Positions 22,932-31,005 of a stretch of DNA of 32,688 bases are shown one piece after another (within the stretch, counting starts at the first letter, position 1; each line of letters starts with the position of its first letter). The DNA is taken from NCBI GenBank assembly GCA_947444785.1, contig CANFBG010000010.1:1-32688 (forward strand), in the 5' to 3' direction. The stretch is from Microbacteriaceae bacterium (lineage in GTDB: Bacteria > Actinomycetota > Actinomycetes > Actinomycetales > Microbacteriaceae). The position numbers were made by a program, and so were the translations under genes. The notes under the pieces are model-generated. The model was not told the DNA's origin and ran no database searches. It saw nothing but the letters and a program-made list of their open reading frames with translations.

Positions 22932-24190
22932 CGGGGGCTCTGCCCATCGACGCGGCGCTGGGCACGCACTGTGAATATCAGCAGCGCCAGGCCGATCGCC
23001 TCGAACACGGCGACCACGACGATGAGCACCGGCACCTGGCTGTAGAGCGCTCCGGCGAGGATTCCGCCGACGAGGGCCCCGGCGCCCTCGAAGGCCGCGA
23101 AGATGCCGTAGGCGGCACCCCGTCTGGCATAGGGCACGAGGTCGGCCACGAGTGCCTTGACCGTGGACTCCTGCACTCCCGTGGCGGCCCCCCAGATCAG
23201 CGTGCCCACAATGACCGCGGCGAGCTGGTTCGACAGCGCCAGCCCGGGGATGAAGGCGACCAGCACCGGCATCGGCAGCAGCACGTTCGAGCCGAGCCGG
23301 TCGAACAGGTACCCGCTGCCGAGGGCTCCGGCGGCCGCGACCGCCATCGCCCCGGCGTAGAGCAGTGGCACTGCGGGAAGCGAGAGCAGCCCCGTGTCGG
23401 TGAGGTGGAAGGAGATCAGCCCGAAGGTCACGAGCCCCACGTTCGTCGTGAATGCCGTGACGGCGAACGGGTAGAAGGTGCGGGGCAGTCGAACCCGCGA
23501 GCCATCCGTCTCCGCGGCGTCCGTGTCAATGCTGTCCGTCTCAATGCTGTCCGTCTTCTTGGCCCGGCTGGTGTGGGAGTAGATGCGCAGGTTCGGTACC
23601 CGGCGCCGAATCAGCAGCAGAAGCAGGATGGCCACCGTGCCCGGAATCGCCAGCACGGCGTAGGCAGGCCACAGCACGCCGGTCAGGGCGATGACGCCCG
23701 CGACGAGCAGCGGCCCGAGCAGGGAGCCCGCCATATCGAGCGACTTGTGCACCGCGAAGCCGCGGCCGCGACCGACCGCGCCGGCGGCATCCGCCAGAAG
23801 CACCGTCTTGGCGGGGCTGCGCACCGCCTTGCCGAACCGGTCGCCGAAGATGAGTACCGTGGCCACGACGAGGCCCGAGGCCCCGACGGAGGGCGAGATC
23901 GCCAAGAGGGGCACGCAGACGATCGTCAAGACGTAGCCGACGAGGGTGAAGTCCCAGTAGCGGCGCCTCCTGTCCGACCAGGGGCCGGTCACCAGCCGGA
24001 AGCCCTGCGCGATGGCCTCGCCGGCTCCCGTGATGATGCCGATCATCAGCGCGGTGGCGCCGAGCTGGCCCAGCAGCGGCCCGGCGATCGACTGGCCGCC
24101 GTCGGAGACCACGTCGACGAACAGGCTGAGGAAGCCGAACGAGACGACCACGCGCCAGGGCGACCAGCGCCATCGGGTGTCTGGCGTCAT
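22928..24190 (-). CDS. MFS transporter
   Basis: A 420-residue major-facilitator protein with about 11-12 hydrophobic segments. A charged cytoplasmic loop (about 205-235) separates the two halves. MFS features are an early DGGQSI region and the loop GPWSDRRRRYWDF after helix 2-3. The central loop holds a perfect 15-bp tandem duplication giving DSIETDSIDTD. The substrate is not predictable; drug or metabolite efflux is possible. It starts 6 nt after a TAGCCT -10 box (leaderless), divergent from the ABC-F gene by 75 nt, and ends in a CTAG shared with recG. Confidence 0.85.
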   Translation of the reverse strand: MTPDTRWRWSPWRVVVSFGFLSLFVDVVSDGGQSIAGPLLGQLGATALMIGIITGAGEAIAQGFRLVTGPWSDRRRRYWDFTLVGYVLTIVCVPLLAISPSVGASGLVVATVLIFGDRFGKAVRSPAKTVLLADAAGAVGRGRGFAVHKSLDMAGSLLGPLLVAGVIALTGVLWPAYAVLAIPGTVAILLLLLIRRRVPNLRIYSHTSRAKKTDSIETDSIDTDAAETDGSRVRLPRTFYPFAVTAFTTNVGLVTFGLISFHLTDTGLLSLPAVPLLYAGAMAVAAAGALGSGYLFDRLGSNVLLPMPVLVAFIPGLALSNQLAAVIVGTLIWGAATGVQESTVKALVADLVPYARRGAAYGIFAAFEGAGALVGGILAGALYSQVPVLIVVVAVFEAIGLALLIFTVRAQRRVDGQSPR

Positions 24191-24196
24191 CGGGAA

Positions 24197-24202
24197 AGGC
24201 TA
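24197..24202 (-). promoter_or_regulatory. -10 box for leaderless MFS gene
   Basis: On the minus strand TAGCCT is followed by TTCCCG and then the ATG at 24190. The pyrimidine-rich gap excludes a ribosome-binding site. Confidence 0.6.
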
Positions 24203-24265
24203 CGTCGGGGCGCTTGCCTGCCGCGAGTACCGTCTTCCAGTCGGCAGAGGTGCGAAAATGGGCGG

Positions 24266-25936
24266 ATGAGCGCAACACTCGTGGCCAAGGGCCTGACCGG
24301 CGGTCACGCCCATCGCATCCTGTTCGATTCTCTCGACCTCTCGGTGGGCGCCGGAGACGTCGTCGGCGTCGTGGGCGTGAACGGCGCGGGCAAGTCCACG
24401 CTGCTGCGGCTCCTGGCCGGCCTTGACGAGCCGCAGTCCGGCACGATCGGGCTGTCGCCGTCGGATGCGTTCGTGGGCTTCCTGCCGCAGGAGCACGAGA
24501 AGCTGGCGGGCGAGAGCATCAGCGCCTACATCGGTCGGCGCACCGGCTGCGCCGAGGCCACCCTGGCGATGGATGCGGCCGCCACCGCGCTCGGCGACAC
24601 GGAGCCACCGGCCCCGGGTGCCCCTGACCCCGCCGACGTCTATTCGGCGGCGCTGGATCACTGGCTGGCGTGCGGCGCGGCGGACCTCGACGAGCGGCTG
24701 CCAGTGGTCCTGGCCGAGCTCGGGCTCGACCTGACCGCCGGCACTCTTTCCGGCGACTCGATGATGACGTCGCTGTCGGGCGGGCAGGCGGCCCGGGTCG
24801 GGCTCGCCGCGCTGCTTTTGTCGCGGTTCGACATCGTTCTGCTGGACGAGCCGACGAACGATCTCGACCTCGACGGGCTCGACCGGCTGGAGTCGTTCGT
24901 GCGCGGCCTGCGGGGCGGTGTCGTGCTCGTCAGCCACGACCGCGAGTTCCTCGCCCGCTGCGTCACCAAGGTGCTGGAGCTCGACTTGGCGCAGGGCTCG
25001 AACCGGGTCTTCGGCGGGGGCTACGACTCCTACCTCGAGGAGCGCGAGGTCGCGAGGCGTCACGCGCGCGAGGACTACGAGGAGTTCGCCGACAAGAAGG
25101 CCGATCTCGTGGGACGCGCCCAGACCCAGCGCGAGTGGTCGAGCCAGGGTGTGCGCAACGCGATGAAGAAGGCGCCCGACAACGACAAGATCCGCCGCAA
25201 GGCCTCGGCGGAGTCGAGCGAGAAGCAGGCCCAGAAGGTGCGCCAGATGGAGAGCCGGATCGCCCGCCTCGAGGAGGTCGACGAGCCGCGCAAGGAGTGG
25301 AAGCTCGAGTTCACGATCGGGGCGGCACCGCGCTCGAGCTCGGTGGTCTCCACGCTGTCGGCCGCCGTCATCCACCAGGGCGACTTCACGCTGGGACCTG
25401 TGTCGCTGCAGGTGATCGCGGGGGAGCGCATCGGCATCACCGGCCCGAACGGCGCCGGCAAGAGCACCCTGCTCCGGGCGCTGCTCGGCCGCCAGGTGCC
25501 CGACGAGGGGCTGGCGAGCCTCGGCACGAGCGTCGCCATCGGCGAGATCGACCAGGCCCGGGCGGTGCTGGCCGGCAGCCGGGCGCTCGCGGACAGCTTC
25601 GAGGATCAGGTTCCCGAGCTGCCCTCCTCCGAGGTGCGCACCCTGCTGGCGAAGTTCGGGCTGAAGGCCGACCACGTCACGCGGCCGGTCGACGAGCTCT
25701 CGCCCGGGGAGCGCACCCGAGCGGGCCTTGCCCTGCTGCAGGCGCGGGGGGTGAACCTGCTCGTCCTGGATGAGCCGACCAACCACCTGGACCTCGCCGC
25801 CATCGAGCAACTCGAGGAGGCCCTCGACTCGTACACCGGCACGTTGCTACTCGTGACCCACGACCGGCGGATGCTCGCCACCGTCAGGCTCGACCGGCAC
25901 TGGCATGTCCAGGACGGCACGGTCACAGAGGGGTGA
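24266..25936 (+). CDS. ABC-F family ATPase
   Basis: A 556-residue protein with two ABC cassettes and no membrane domain. Walker A motifs are GVNGAGKST (about 36-44) and GPNGAGKST (about 393-401); signatures are LSGGQ (about 170) and LSPGE; Walker B with LLDEPTNDLDLDG and VLDEPTNHLDLAA. The highly charged linker between the cassettes (about 255-345, rich in Lys, Glu, Arg) is the tRNA-contacting region of ABC-F factors. These act on ribosomes, as translation factors or as antibiotic-resistance factors; which applies here is not decidable. The ATG at 24266 is used; an open upstream frame is antisense to the MFS gene and is rejected. Confidence 0.92.
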   Translation: MSATLVAKGLTGGHAHRILFDSLDLSVGAGDVVGVVGVNGAGKSTLLRLLAGLDEPQSGTIGLSPSDAFVGFLPQEHEKLAGESISAYIGRRTGCAEATLAMDAAATALGDTEPPAPGAPDPADVYSAALDHWLACGAADLDERLPVVLAELGLDLTAGTLSGDSMMTSLSGGQAARVGLAALLLSRFDIVLLDEPTNDLDLDGLDRLESFVRGLRGGVVLVSHDREFLARCVTKVLELDLAQGSNRVFGGGYDSYLEEREVARRHAREDYEEFADKKADLVGRAQTQREWSSQGVRNAMKKAPDNDKIRRKASAESSEKQAQKVRQMESRIARLEEVDEPRKEWKLEFTIGAAPRSSSVVSTLSAAVIHQGDFTLGPVSLQVIAGERIGITGPNGAGKSTLLRALLGRQVPDEGLASLGTSVAIGEIDQARAVLAGSRALADSFEDQVPELPSSEVRTLLAKFGLKADHVTRPVDELSPGERTRAGLALLQARGVNLLVLDEPTNHLDLAAIEQLEEALDSYTGTLLLVTHDRRMLATVRLDRHWHVQDGTVTEG

Positions 25937-25950
25937 TGCGCGGGCGTTGA

Positions 25951-25956
25951 TACTGT
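25951..25956 (+). promoter_or_regulatory. -10 box for leaderless coaD
   Basis: TACTGT lies 6 nt before the coaD ATG (25963), inside the 26-nt gap after the ABC-F gene. No ribosome-binding site is present between them. Confidence 0.5.
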
Positions 25957-25962
25957 AGTCAG

Positions 25963-26445
25963 ATGAGCACCGTCGCCGTCGTCCCCGGATCCTTCGACCC
26001 CGTCACCCTCGGACACTTGGACGTGATCGGCCGGGCCGCCCTGCTGTTTGACGAAATCCACGTGCTCGTCGTGCACAACCCGGACAAGAGCGCCCTGATG
26101 CCCATCTCCAGCCGCGTTCACCTGCTGGAGCAGGCGATCCTGGAAGAGGGACTGACCGGCAAGATCGTCGTGAGCTCCTGGAGCGTGGGCCTGCTCGTGG
26201 ACTACTGCGTCGACGTGGGCGCCAAGGCCCTCGTGAAGGGCATCCGCTCGCAGGTCGATGTGGCCTACGAGACCCCGATGGCCATCGTGAATCGCAACCT
26301 CGCCGGAGTCGAGACGATCTTCATGCTTCCCGACCCTGCCCACGCCCACGTGTCGAGCTCCCTCGTTCGCCAGGTAGCGGCCCTGGGCGGCGACGTCAGC
26401 CCCTACGTCCCGCGGGTGGTCGCGGAGTTCCTCGAGATCAATTAG
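25963..26445 (+). CDS. coaD: Phosphopantetheine adenylyltransferase CoaD
   Basis: A 160-residue nucleotidyltransferase that transfers AMP to 4'-phosphopantetheine in coenzyme A synthesis. The T/HxGH ATP motif is TLGH with His18, after GSFDPV. The substrate loop is [14 protein letters not shown], and the C-terminal SSSLVRQVA holds the second nucleotide motif. Length is normal. Its stop codon is also the first three bases of the -10 box of the next gene. Confidence 0.96.
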   Translation: MSTVAVVPGSFDPVTLGHLDVIGRAALLFDEIHVLVVHNPDKSALMPISSRVHLLEQAILEEGLTGKIVVSSWSVGLLVDYCVDVGAKALVKGIRSQVDVAYETPMAIVNRNLAGVETIFMLPDPAHAHVSSSLVRQVAALGGDVSPYVPRVVAEFLEIN

Positions 26446-26448
26446 CGT
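26443..26448 (+). promoter_or_regulatory. -10 box of the F420 oxidoreductase gene, overlapping coaD stop
   Basis: TAGCGT starts with the TAG stop codon of coaD and lies 6 nt before the next ATG (26455). The gap TCATCC lacks a ribosome-binding site, so a separate leaderless transcript of the F420 gene set is likely. Confidence 0.5.
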
Positions 26449-26454
26449 TCATCC

Positions 26455-27456
26455 ATGGCTTCCCTGACCGTCGGCTATGCCGCGATGCTCGAGCAGTTCC
26501 ACCCGACCGAGGCGATCGCGCTGTCGGAGTACGCCGAGCAGAACGGCTTCTCCGGCGTGATGGCCGCGGATCACTTTCAGCCCTGGGTTCCCCAGCAGGG
26601 CCAGAGCGCATTCGTCTGGAACGTACTCGCGGCCCTCGGCGAGCGCACGAAGGGCGATATCGGCCCCGGGGTCACGGCGCCGCACTTCCGCTGGCATCCA
26701 GCCATGGTCGCGCAGGCGTCGGCGACGCTGGCCGCCATGTATCCGGGGCGGCACTGGCTGGGCCTCGGCTCGGGAGAGGCGCTGAACGAGCACATCGTCG
26801 GCGGCTACTGGCCTGAGGCCCCCGAGCGCATCAATCGCATGTTCGAGGCCATCGAGATCATCACCAAGCTCTTCACGGCGTCGCTGGCGGGCAAAGACGT
26901 CAAGCACTCGGGCCAGTTCTTCAAGCTCGAGTCGACGAGGCTCTGGACGATGCCCGAGGTGGCGCCGGAGATCCTCGTCGCCACGGCCGGCCCGGTGACG
27001 GCCAAGCGCGCCGGCAAGACCGTCGACGGCCTGATCACCGTCGGGGCGCCGCTGGAGAAGATCGAGGGGCTCTTCGCCAAGTTCGACGAGGGAGCCCGGG
27101 AGGCGGGCAAGGATCCCTCGAGCATGCCGCGCGTGCTGCAGCTGCACATGTCGTGGGCGCCCACCTACGAAGAGGCCCTGACGAACGCGCTCGTCGAGTG
27201 GCCCAACGGCGGCATGAAGTTCCCCAAGGGAGACATCCGCTCGCCGTTCGAGCTCGAGCAGATGGCCAAGCTCGTGCGGGCGGAGGACTTCGAGGGCAGG
27301 ATGATCATCTCCGCCGACCCCGATGAACACCGTGCCTACATCCAGAGGTTCTGCGACCTGGGCTTCGACCGGGTCTACCTGCACAACGTCGGGCGCAACC
27401 AGCGGGAGTGGATCGAGGTCTTCGGCCGCGACGTGCTGCCGAAGCTGCACCGCTAG
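26455..27456 (+). CDS. F420-dependent oxidoreductase, G6PDH-like (LLM class)
   Basis: A 333-residue luciferase-like barrel of the F420-dependent glucose-6-phosphate dehydrogenase family. It keeps the catalytic set of mycobacterial Fgd at nearly the same numbers: His40 and Trp44 in ADHFQPW and Glu108 in GSGEALNE. Lys residues in MKFPKGD and Arg in EGRMIISADP could match phosphate-binding residues; a third (Lys198 of Fgd) has no clear match. It probably reduces F420 using a sugar phosphate or related substrate, but glucose-6-phosphate itself is not proven. Its stop overlaps the cofE start (TAGTG), placing it with the F420 synthesis genes. Confidence 0.88.
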   Translation: MASLTVGYAAMLEQFHPTEAIALSEYAEQNGFSGVMAADHFQPWVPQQGQSAFVWNVLAALGERTKGDIGPGVTAPHFRWHPAMVAQASATLAAMYPGRHWLGLGSGEALNEHIVGGYWPEAPERINRMFEAIEIITKLFTASLAGKDVKHSGQFFKLESTRLWTMPEVAPEILVATAGPVTAKRAGKTVDGLITVGAPLEKIEGLFAKFDEGAREAGKDPSSMPRVLQLHMSWAPTYEEALTNALVEWPNGGMKFPKGDIRSPFELEQMAKLVRAEDFEGRMIISADPDEHRAYIQRFCDLGFDRVYLHNVGRNQREWIEVFGRDVLPKLHR

Positions 27457-28613
27457 TGGCGGCACCGGCCTTCACGGCTGTCGGTATCCTCGGCATTCCC
27501 GAGGTCACGACCGGCGATGACCTCGTGGCCCTGATCGCCGCAGCCCTCACCGGCCAGGGCGTCGCGCTCGAAGACGGCGACATCCTCGTGGTGACATCCA
27601 AGATCGTCTCCAAGGCCGAGGGCCGCGTTCTTCAGGCTGACGACCGGGAGGCGGCGATCACGCGGGAAACGGTTCGCGTGGTGGCCAGCCGGCCCAATCC
27701 GACCGGGGTCACCCGAATCGTTGAGAACCGGCAGGGCATCATCCAGGCGGCCGCCGGGGTGGATGCGAGCAACACCCCGCCGGGCACGGTGCTGCTGCTG
27801 CCCGAAGACCCGGATGCGTCGGCGCGGCAGCTCTGCGGCGCCCTGCGGGCACGAACCGGCGCCCGCATCGGGCTGATCATCTCGGACACCCTCGGCAGGC
27901 CGTGGCGAGAGGGACAGACAGATGCCGCGATCGGCGCGGCCGGGGTCGGCGTACTGGATGACCGGCGCGGCCAGCTCGACAGCTTCGGCCAGGTGCTGGG
28001 CGTCACGCAGGCGGCCGTCGGCGACGAGCTCGCCGCGGCAACCGACCTCGTCAAGGGCAAGTCCAGCGGCATCCCGGTGGCTCTCGTGCGCGGGCTCGGG
28101 CACCTCGTCGTCGACTCGCTCCAGACGCCCGCCCGGGCCCTGGCGCGCTCGGCGGAGACTGACATGTTCCGGCTCGGCACCGATGAGGCGATCGCGCTGG
28201 GGCGCGCCGAGGCAGGGCCGGTCTCGGTCATCTTCCGGGACATCCCGAGGCCCAGCTTCGCGGCCGTGTCGATCGTGCCGCTGCCCGTGCATGCCTCGGT
28301 CGATCCGCTCGTCTGGGCGCGAATCCTGCTGGCCGGCACCCGGCTGCCGCGTGCCGTGTTCGGGCTGCGATCGGCTCGCGGGGCGGAGAGCCCGCAGGTC
28401 ATCGCCGGTGAGGTGCTGATCGCGCTGGGATCGGAGACGCTGGAGTTCCGGTTCGGCGTCGCGGTGGATGTGCCGGCCGGCCTGGTTCGCGTGAGCACGG
28501 CCGTGGGGCTGAAGCGGCCGGGCGGACGCCTCGGGCTGGCGCTCGCAAGGCTGGCGCATCCGGTGATGATCGACGCGCTGCTCACCAGGGTCGCCCGCAG
28601 GCTGAGCCGGTGA
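27456..28613 (+). CDS. cofE: Coenzyme F420-0:L-glutamate ligase CofE fused to a C-terminal non-nitroreductase domain
   Basis: A 385-residue protein. Residues 1-250 are a CofE ligase, which adds glutamate to F420-0 with GTP; the signature is SDTLGRPWREGQTDAAIG (143-160), and the stretch DMFRLGTDEAIALGR (236-250) matches the junction seen in FbiB. After it FbiB has a nitroreductase-like domain, but here residues 254-385 look different: HASVDPLVWARILLA, RAVFGLR and a C-terminal LARLAHPVMIDALLTRVARR resemble DUF2867/SRPBCC-like proteins. The GTG start overlaps the oxidoreductase stop, and the end overlaps cofC (GTGA). The CofE assignment is firm; the C-terminal domain is a guess. Confidence 0.9.
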   Translation: MAAPAFTAVGILGIPEVTTGDDLVALIAAALTGQGVALEDGDILVVTSKIVSKAEGRVLQADDREAAITRETVRVVASRPNPTGVTRIVENRQGIIQAAAGVDASNTPPGTVLLLPEDPDASARQLCGALRARTGARIGLIISDTLGRPWREGQTDAAIGAAGVGVLDDRRGQLDSFGQVLGVTQAAVGDELAAATDLVKGKSSGIPVALVRGLGHLVVDSLQTPARALARSAETDMFRLGTDEAIALGRAEAGPVSVIFRDIPRPSFAAVSIVPLPVHASVDPLVWARILLAGTRLPRAVFGLRSARGAESPQVIAGEVLIALGSETLEFRFGVAVDVPAGLVRVSTAVGLKRPGGRLGLALARLAHPVMIDALLTRVARRLSR

Positions 28614-29242
28614 GTCCCGCAGCAGAAAGCTCGGGCTGGGTTGTGGTGCTCCCCGTCAAGGGCGGCCCCGAGGCCAAGACGAGGCTCTCCTCGCCGGGAG
28701 TGATCGACGCTTCCCGTCTGGCGCTGGCGTTCGCGGCCGACCTGATGACCGCGGTTCGCGGAACGCCGGAGGTTCTCGGCGTCGTCGTCGTCAGTTCGGA
28801 TGCGATGTCGCGCCAGGCATTGGCCGGAGGCGGCACGATTCTCAGCGAGGATCCCGGGACCGGCCTGAATGCGGCGGCTGTCGCGGGGATCACGGCCGCG
28901 CGTCGCGCCCGTCCTGCGGCCGGGGTCGTCGTGATGCTCGCGGACCTGCCGTGTGTCACCCCGGCCGATGTGAGTCAGGCGCTTACGGCCGCAGCCGGCC
29001 ATTCCCGCTCGTTCATTCGGGACGCCCAGGGCACCGGCACGACGCTCATCGCACTGGCGTCCGGTGTCGTTGCCGAGCCGCTGTTCGGCGCGTTCTCCGC
29101 CGCGCGGCATCTGGCGGCGGGCTTTGCAGAACTTGCCTTGGCGGCGGATGCGCGTATCCGGTTGGACGTGGACACCCCCGAAGACCTGGCGATTGCCGTC
29201 ATGCTCGGCGTCGGCGCCAAGACGACGGCGCTGCTCTCCTAG
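28610..29242 (+). CDS. cofC: 2-phospho-L-lactate/PEP guanylyltransferase CofC (FbiD)
   Basis: A 210-residue nucleotidyltransferase that activates 2-phospholactate or, in actinobacteria, phosphoenolpyruvate with GTP for F420 synthesis. Family features are VVLPVKGGPEAKTRL near the N-terminus (GTP site), SEDPGTGLNAA, and LADLPCVTPADV with metal-binding Asp. The GTG start overlaps the cofE stop. The stop codon overlaps that of the convergent cofD in CTAG, so the triad is arranged cofE-cofC facing cofD. Confidence 0.93.
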   Translation: MSPAAESSGWVVVLPVKGGPEAKTRLSSPGVIDASRLALAFAADLMTAVRGTPEVLGVVVVSSDAMSRQALAGGGTILSEDPGTGLNAAAVAGITAARRARPAAGVVVMLADLPCVTPADVSQALTAAAGHSRSFIRDAQGTGTTLIALASGVVAEPLFGAFSAARHLAAGFAELALAADARIRLDVDTPEDLAIAVMLGVGAKTTALLS

Positions 29243-30258
29243 GCGCTCGCCGCGTCCAGCGCGGCCCGGGCCAGGTCGGCGCTCGTTCTCTCGTCTGTCA
29301 GCCAGAGGGGTACCGCCGAGGTGCGGATTCCGGCGGCCGACAGGGCGGCGGCGGCGGCGGCATCCGTCTCATCGAGAAGCCAGGCGTCGAGGAGCCCGCC
29401 CGCCGTGCGCGGGCCGTAGTGCCGGGCGACGGCCTCGGCCGAGACCTCGACGCCGATCGCCCGAAGGCACGCGTCGGCCATGCCGCGAACCGCGGCTCCG
29501 GAGATGATGGGCGAGACGCCGACGATCGGGGCTGAGGTGTGGGCCAGTGCCTCGCGGATGCCCGCGATCGAGAGGATCGTGCCGATGGAGACGACCGGGT
29601 TCGAGGGGGCGATCAGGACGACGTCGGCATCCGCGATCGCGGCCAGCGCCTCCGGGGTGGCGTGCGCGGTCTCGATGCCGAGCTGGGTGAAGGCGAGGGC
29701 GGGCAGGGCCGCGCGGTGCTTGACCCACCACTCCTCGAAGTGGATCGATCGGGTCGCCCCGGCCACGGGGTCTGCGCCGAGCGGTCCCTCGGAATCGGCG
29801 ACGGTGACATGGGTCTCGGCGCGGTCGTTGGTGGCGGGCAACAGGCGCACGCCGAGCGACCAGCGCTCGGTGAGCCTGGCGGTCGCCTCGGTCAGGGTCA
29901 GGCCCTCGCGGAGCCAGTGGGAGCGGGCGATGTGCGTGCCGAGGTCGAGGTCGCCCAGGGTGAACCACGGCCAGCCCACCCCGTAGGCCGTCATCTCGGC
30001 GCTGACCCGCTCGGTCTCCCCGGCCCGGCCCCAGCCGCGCTCCGTGTCGTTCGCCCCGGCCAGCGCGTACATGATCGAGTCCAGGTCGGGGCAGACGCGG
30101 AGGCCCGCGAGCCAGAGGTCGTCGCCCGTATTCACGACGGCGGTGATCTCCGCCGTGCTCCCGCCCTCGCCGTCTGGATGCGTGCGGGTGAGTTCGGAGA
30201 CAAGGCCCATCAGGAATCGGGCGCCGCCGACTCCGCCGGCCAGAACGGTGATCTTCAT
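29239..30258 (-). CDS. cofD: 2-phospho-L-lactate transferase CofD (FbiA)
   Basis: A 339-residue enzyme that transfers the phospholactyl (or enolpyruvyl) group from the CofC product to F0, giving F420-0 or its dehydro form. Motifs are LAGGVGGARFLMGL at the N-terminus, VVNTGDDLWLAGLRVCPDLD, and IAPSNPVVSIGTILSI near the middle. The ATG at 30258 is chosen because the AGGVGGAR motif follows directly; the longer in-frame stretch upstream is antisense to the MOSC gene. It is divergent from the MOSC gene by 84 nt. No good ribosome-binding site is seen; TTGACT 6 nt before the ATG is a weak -10 candidate. Confidence 0.95.
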   Translation of the reverse strand: MKITVLAGGVGGARFLMGLVSELTRTHPDGEGGSTAEITAVVNTGDDLWLAGLRVCPDLDSIMYALAGANDTERGWGRAGETERVSAEMTAYGVGWPWFTLGDLDLGTHIARSHWLREGLTLTEATARLTERWSLGVRLLPATNDRAETHVTVADSEGPLGADPVAGATRSIHFEEWWVKHRAALPALAFTQLGIETAHATPEALAAIADADVVLIAPSNPVVSIGTILSIAGIREALAHTSAPIVGVSPIISGAAVRGMADACLRAIGVEVSAEAVARHYGPRTAGGLLDAWLLDETDAAAAAALSAAGIRTSAVPLWLTDERTSADLARAALDAASA

Positions 30259-30330
30259 GCGTCCAGTCAACCTCAGATTCCTGTCGCGAAAAGCCAGCGG
30301 AGCCGGGCTGGCGTTCCGGGTTTCAGGACT

Positions 30331-30336
30331 GATAAT
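30331..30336 (+). promoter_or_regulatory. -10 box for leaderless MOSC gene
   Basis: GATAAT, preceded by ACT, lies 6 nt before the ATG at 30343. The gap is GGGGGC, so a weak ribosome-binding role for it cannot be excluded. Confidence 0.5.
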
Positions 30337-30342
30337 GGGGGC

Positions 30343-31005
30343 ATGGAAAATGCCGTCCCGCACGCCAGCCTGCTCGCCGTCTGCCGGGTGCACGCCCTGA
30401 TCGGCGACTCGGGAATGATGGGCACGACCGCCATCGACAAGCGCCCGATAAAGGGCCCCGTTGCCGTCGGGGAGTGGGGCGTCTACGGCGATGTGCAGGC
30501 CGATCGCAAGTACCACGGCGGTCACTCCAAGGCGGTCTATGCGTACGCGCAGGAGGACGCCGACTTCTGGGCAGCGAAGCTCTCCCGCGACGTGCCGGCC
30601 GGGCTGTTCGGTGAGAACCTGCGCACATCCGGGGTCGACGTCTCGGGCGCGGTCATCGGAGAGCGGTGGCGCATCGGCGACACGCTGGTGCTCGAGGTCG
30701 CGAGCCCGCGGGAGCCCTGCGGCACATTCAAGCGGCGGATGAAGGAGACGGCCTGGGTCAGCCGGTTCACCGCGGAGGGGCGGCCGGGCGCATACCTTCG
30801 GGTCGTTGTCCCCGGCGAGATCGCCGCCGGGGACGAGATGGTCGTCTTCGATGTTCCGGACCACGGGGTGACCGTGGCGCGCTGGTTCCAGGCGGCGACG
30901 GCGGCCGACGCAGCCGCGCTCCTGGCCGAGCACGAGTCGGGGCGGCATCCGCTGGTGCCCGAGATGCGGACGGCGCTCGATGCGGCCATCAAGGCCGGGC
31001 GCTAG
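30343..31005 (+). CDS. MOSC domain-containing protein (YiiM-like)
   Basis: A 220-residue MOSC-domain protein. Conserved features are DRKYHGGHSKAVYAYA (54-69), GLFGENLRT, and SPREPCGTF with the conserved Cys126. MOSC proteins bind or move sulfur from molybdenum cofactor or related compounds; the YiiM type reduces N-hydroxylated compounds in some bacteria. The present substrate is unknown. It is divergent from cofD and immediately followed by the photolyase-like gene (ATG right after its TAG), so both are probably cotranscribed. Confidence 0.9.
   Translation: MENAVPHASLLAVCRVHALIGDSGMMGTTAIDKRPIKGPVAVGEWGVYGDVQADRKYHGGHSKAVYAYAQEDADFWAAKLSRDVPAGLFGENLRTSGVDVSGAVIGERWRIGDTLVLEVASPREPCGTFKRRMKETAWVSRFTAEGRPGAYLRVVVPGEIAAGDEMVVFDVPDHGVTVARWFQAATAADAAALLAEHESGRHPLVPEMRTALDAAIKAGR

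Noticed and set aside
23405-24265. Upstream in-frame extension of the ABC-F gene
   Set aside because: It is antisense to the MFS transporter and low-complexity; the first cassette begins normally at the ATG at 24266.
22928-25936. Antibiotic-resistance pair (MFS plus ABC-F)
   Set aside because: Both families also have housekeeping roles; they are divergent and nothing in the sequence indicates a drug substrate.
28218-28613. FbiB-type nitroreductase domain in CofE
   Set aside because: The stretch after residue 254 has no RRSVR-like opening or FMN-binding motif of that domain.
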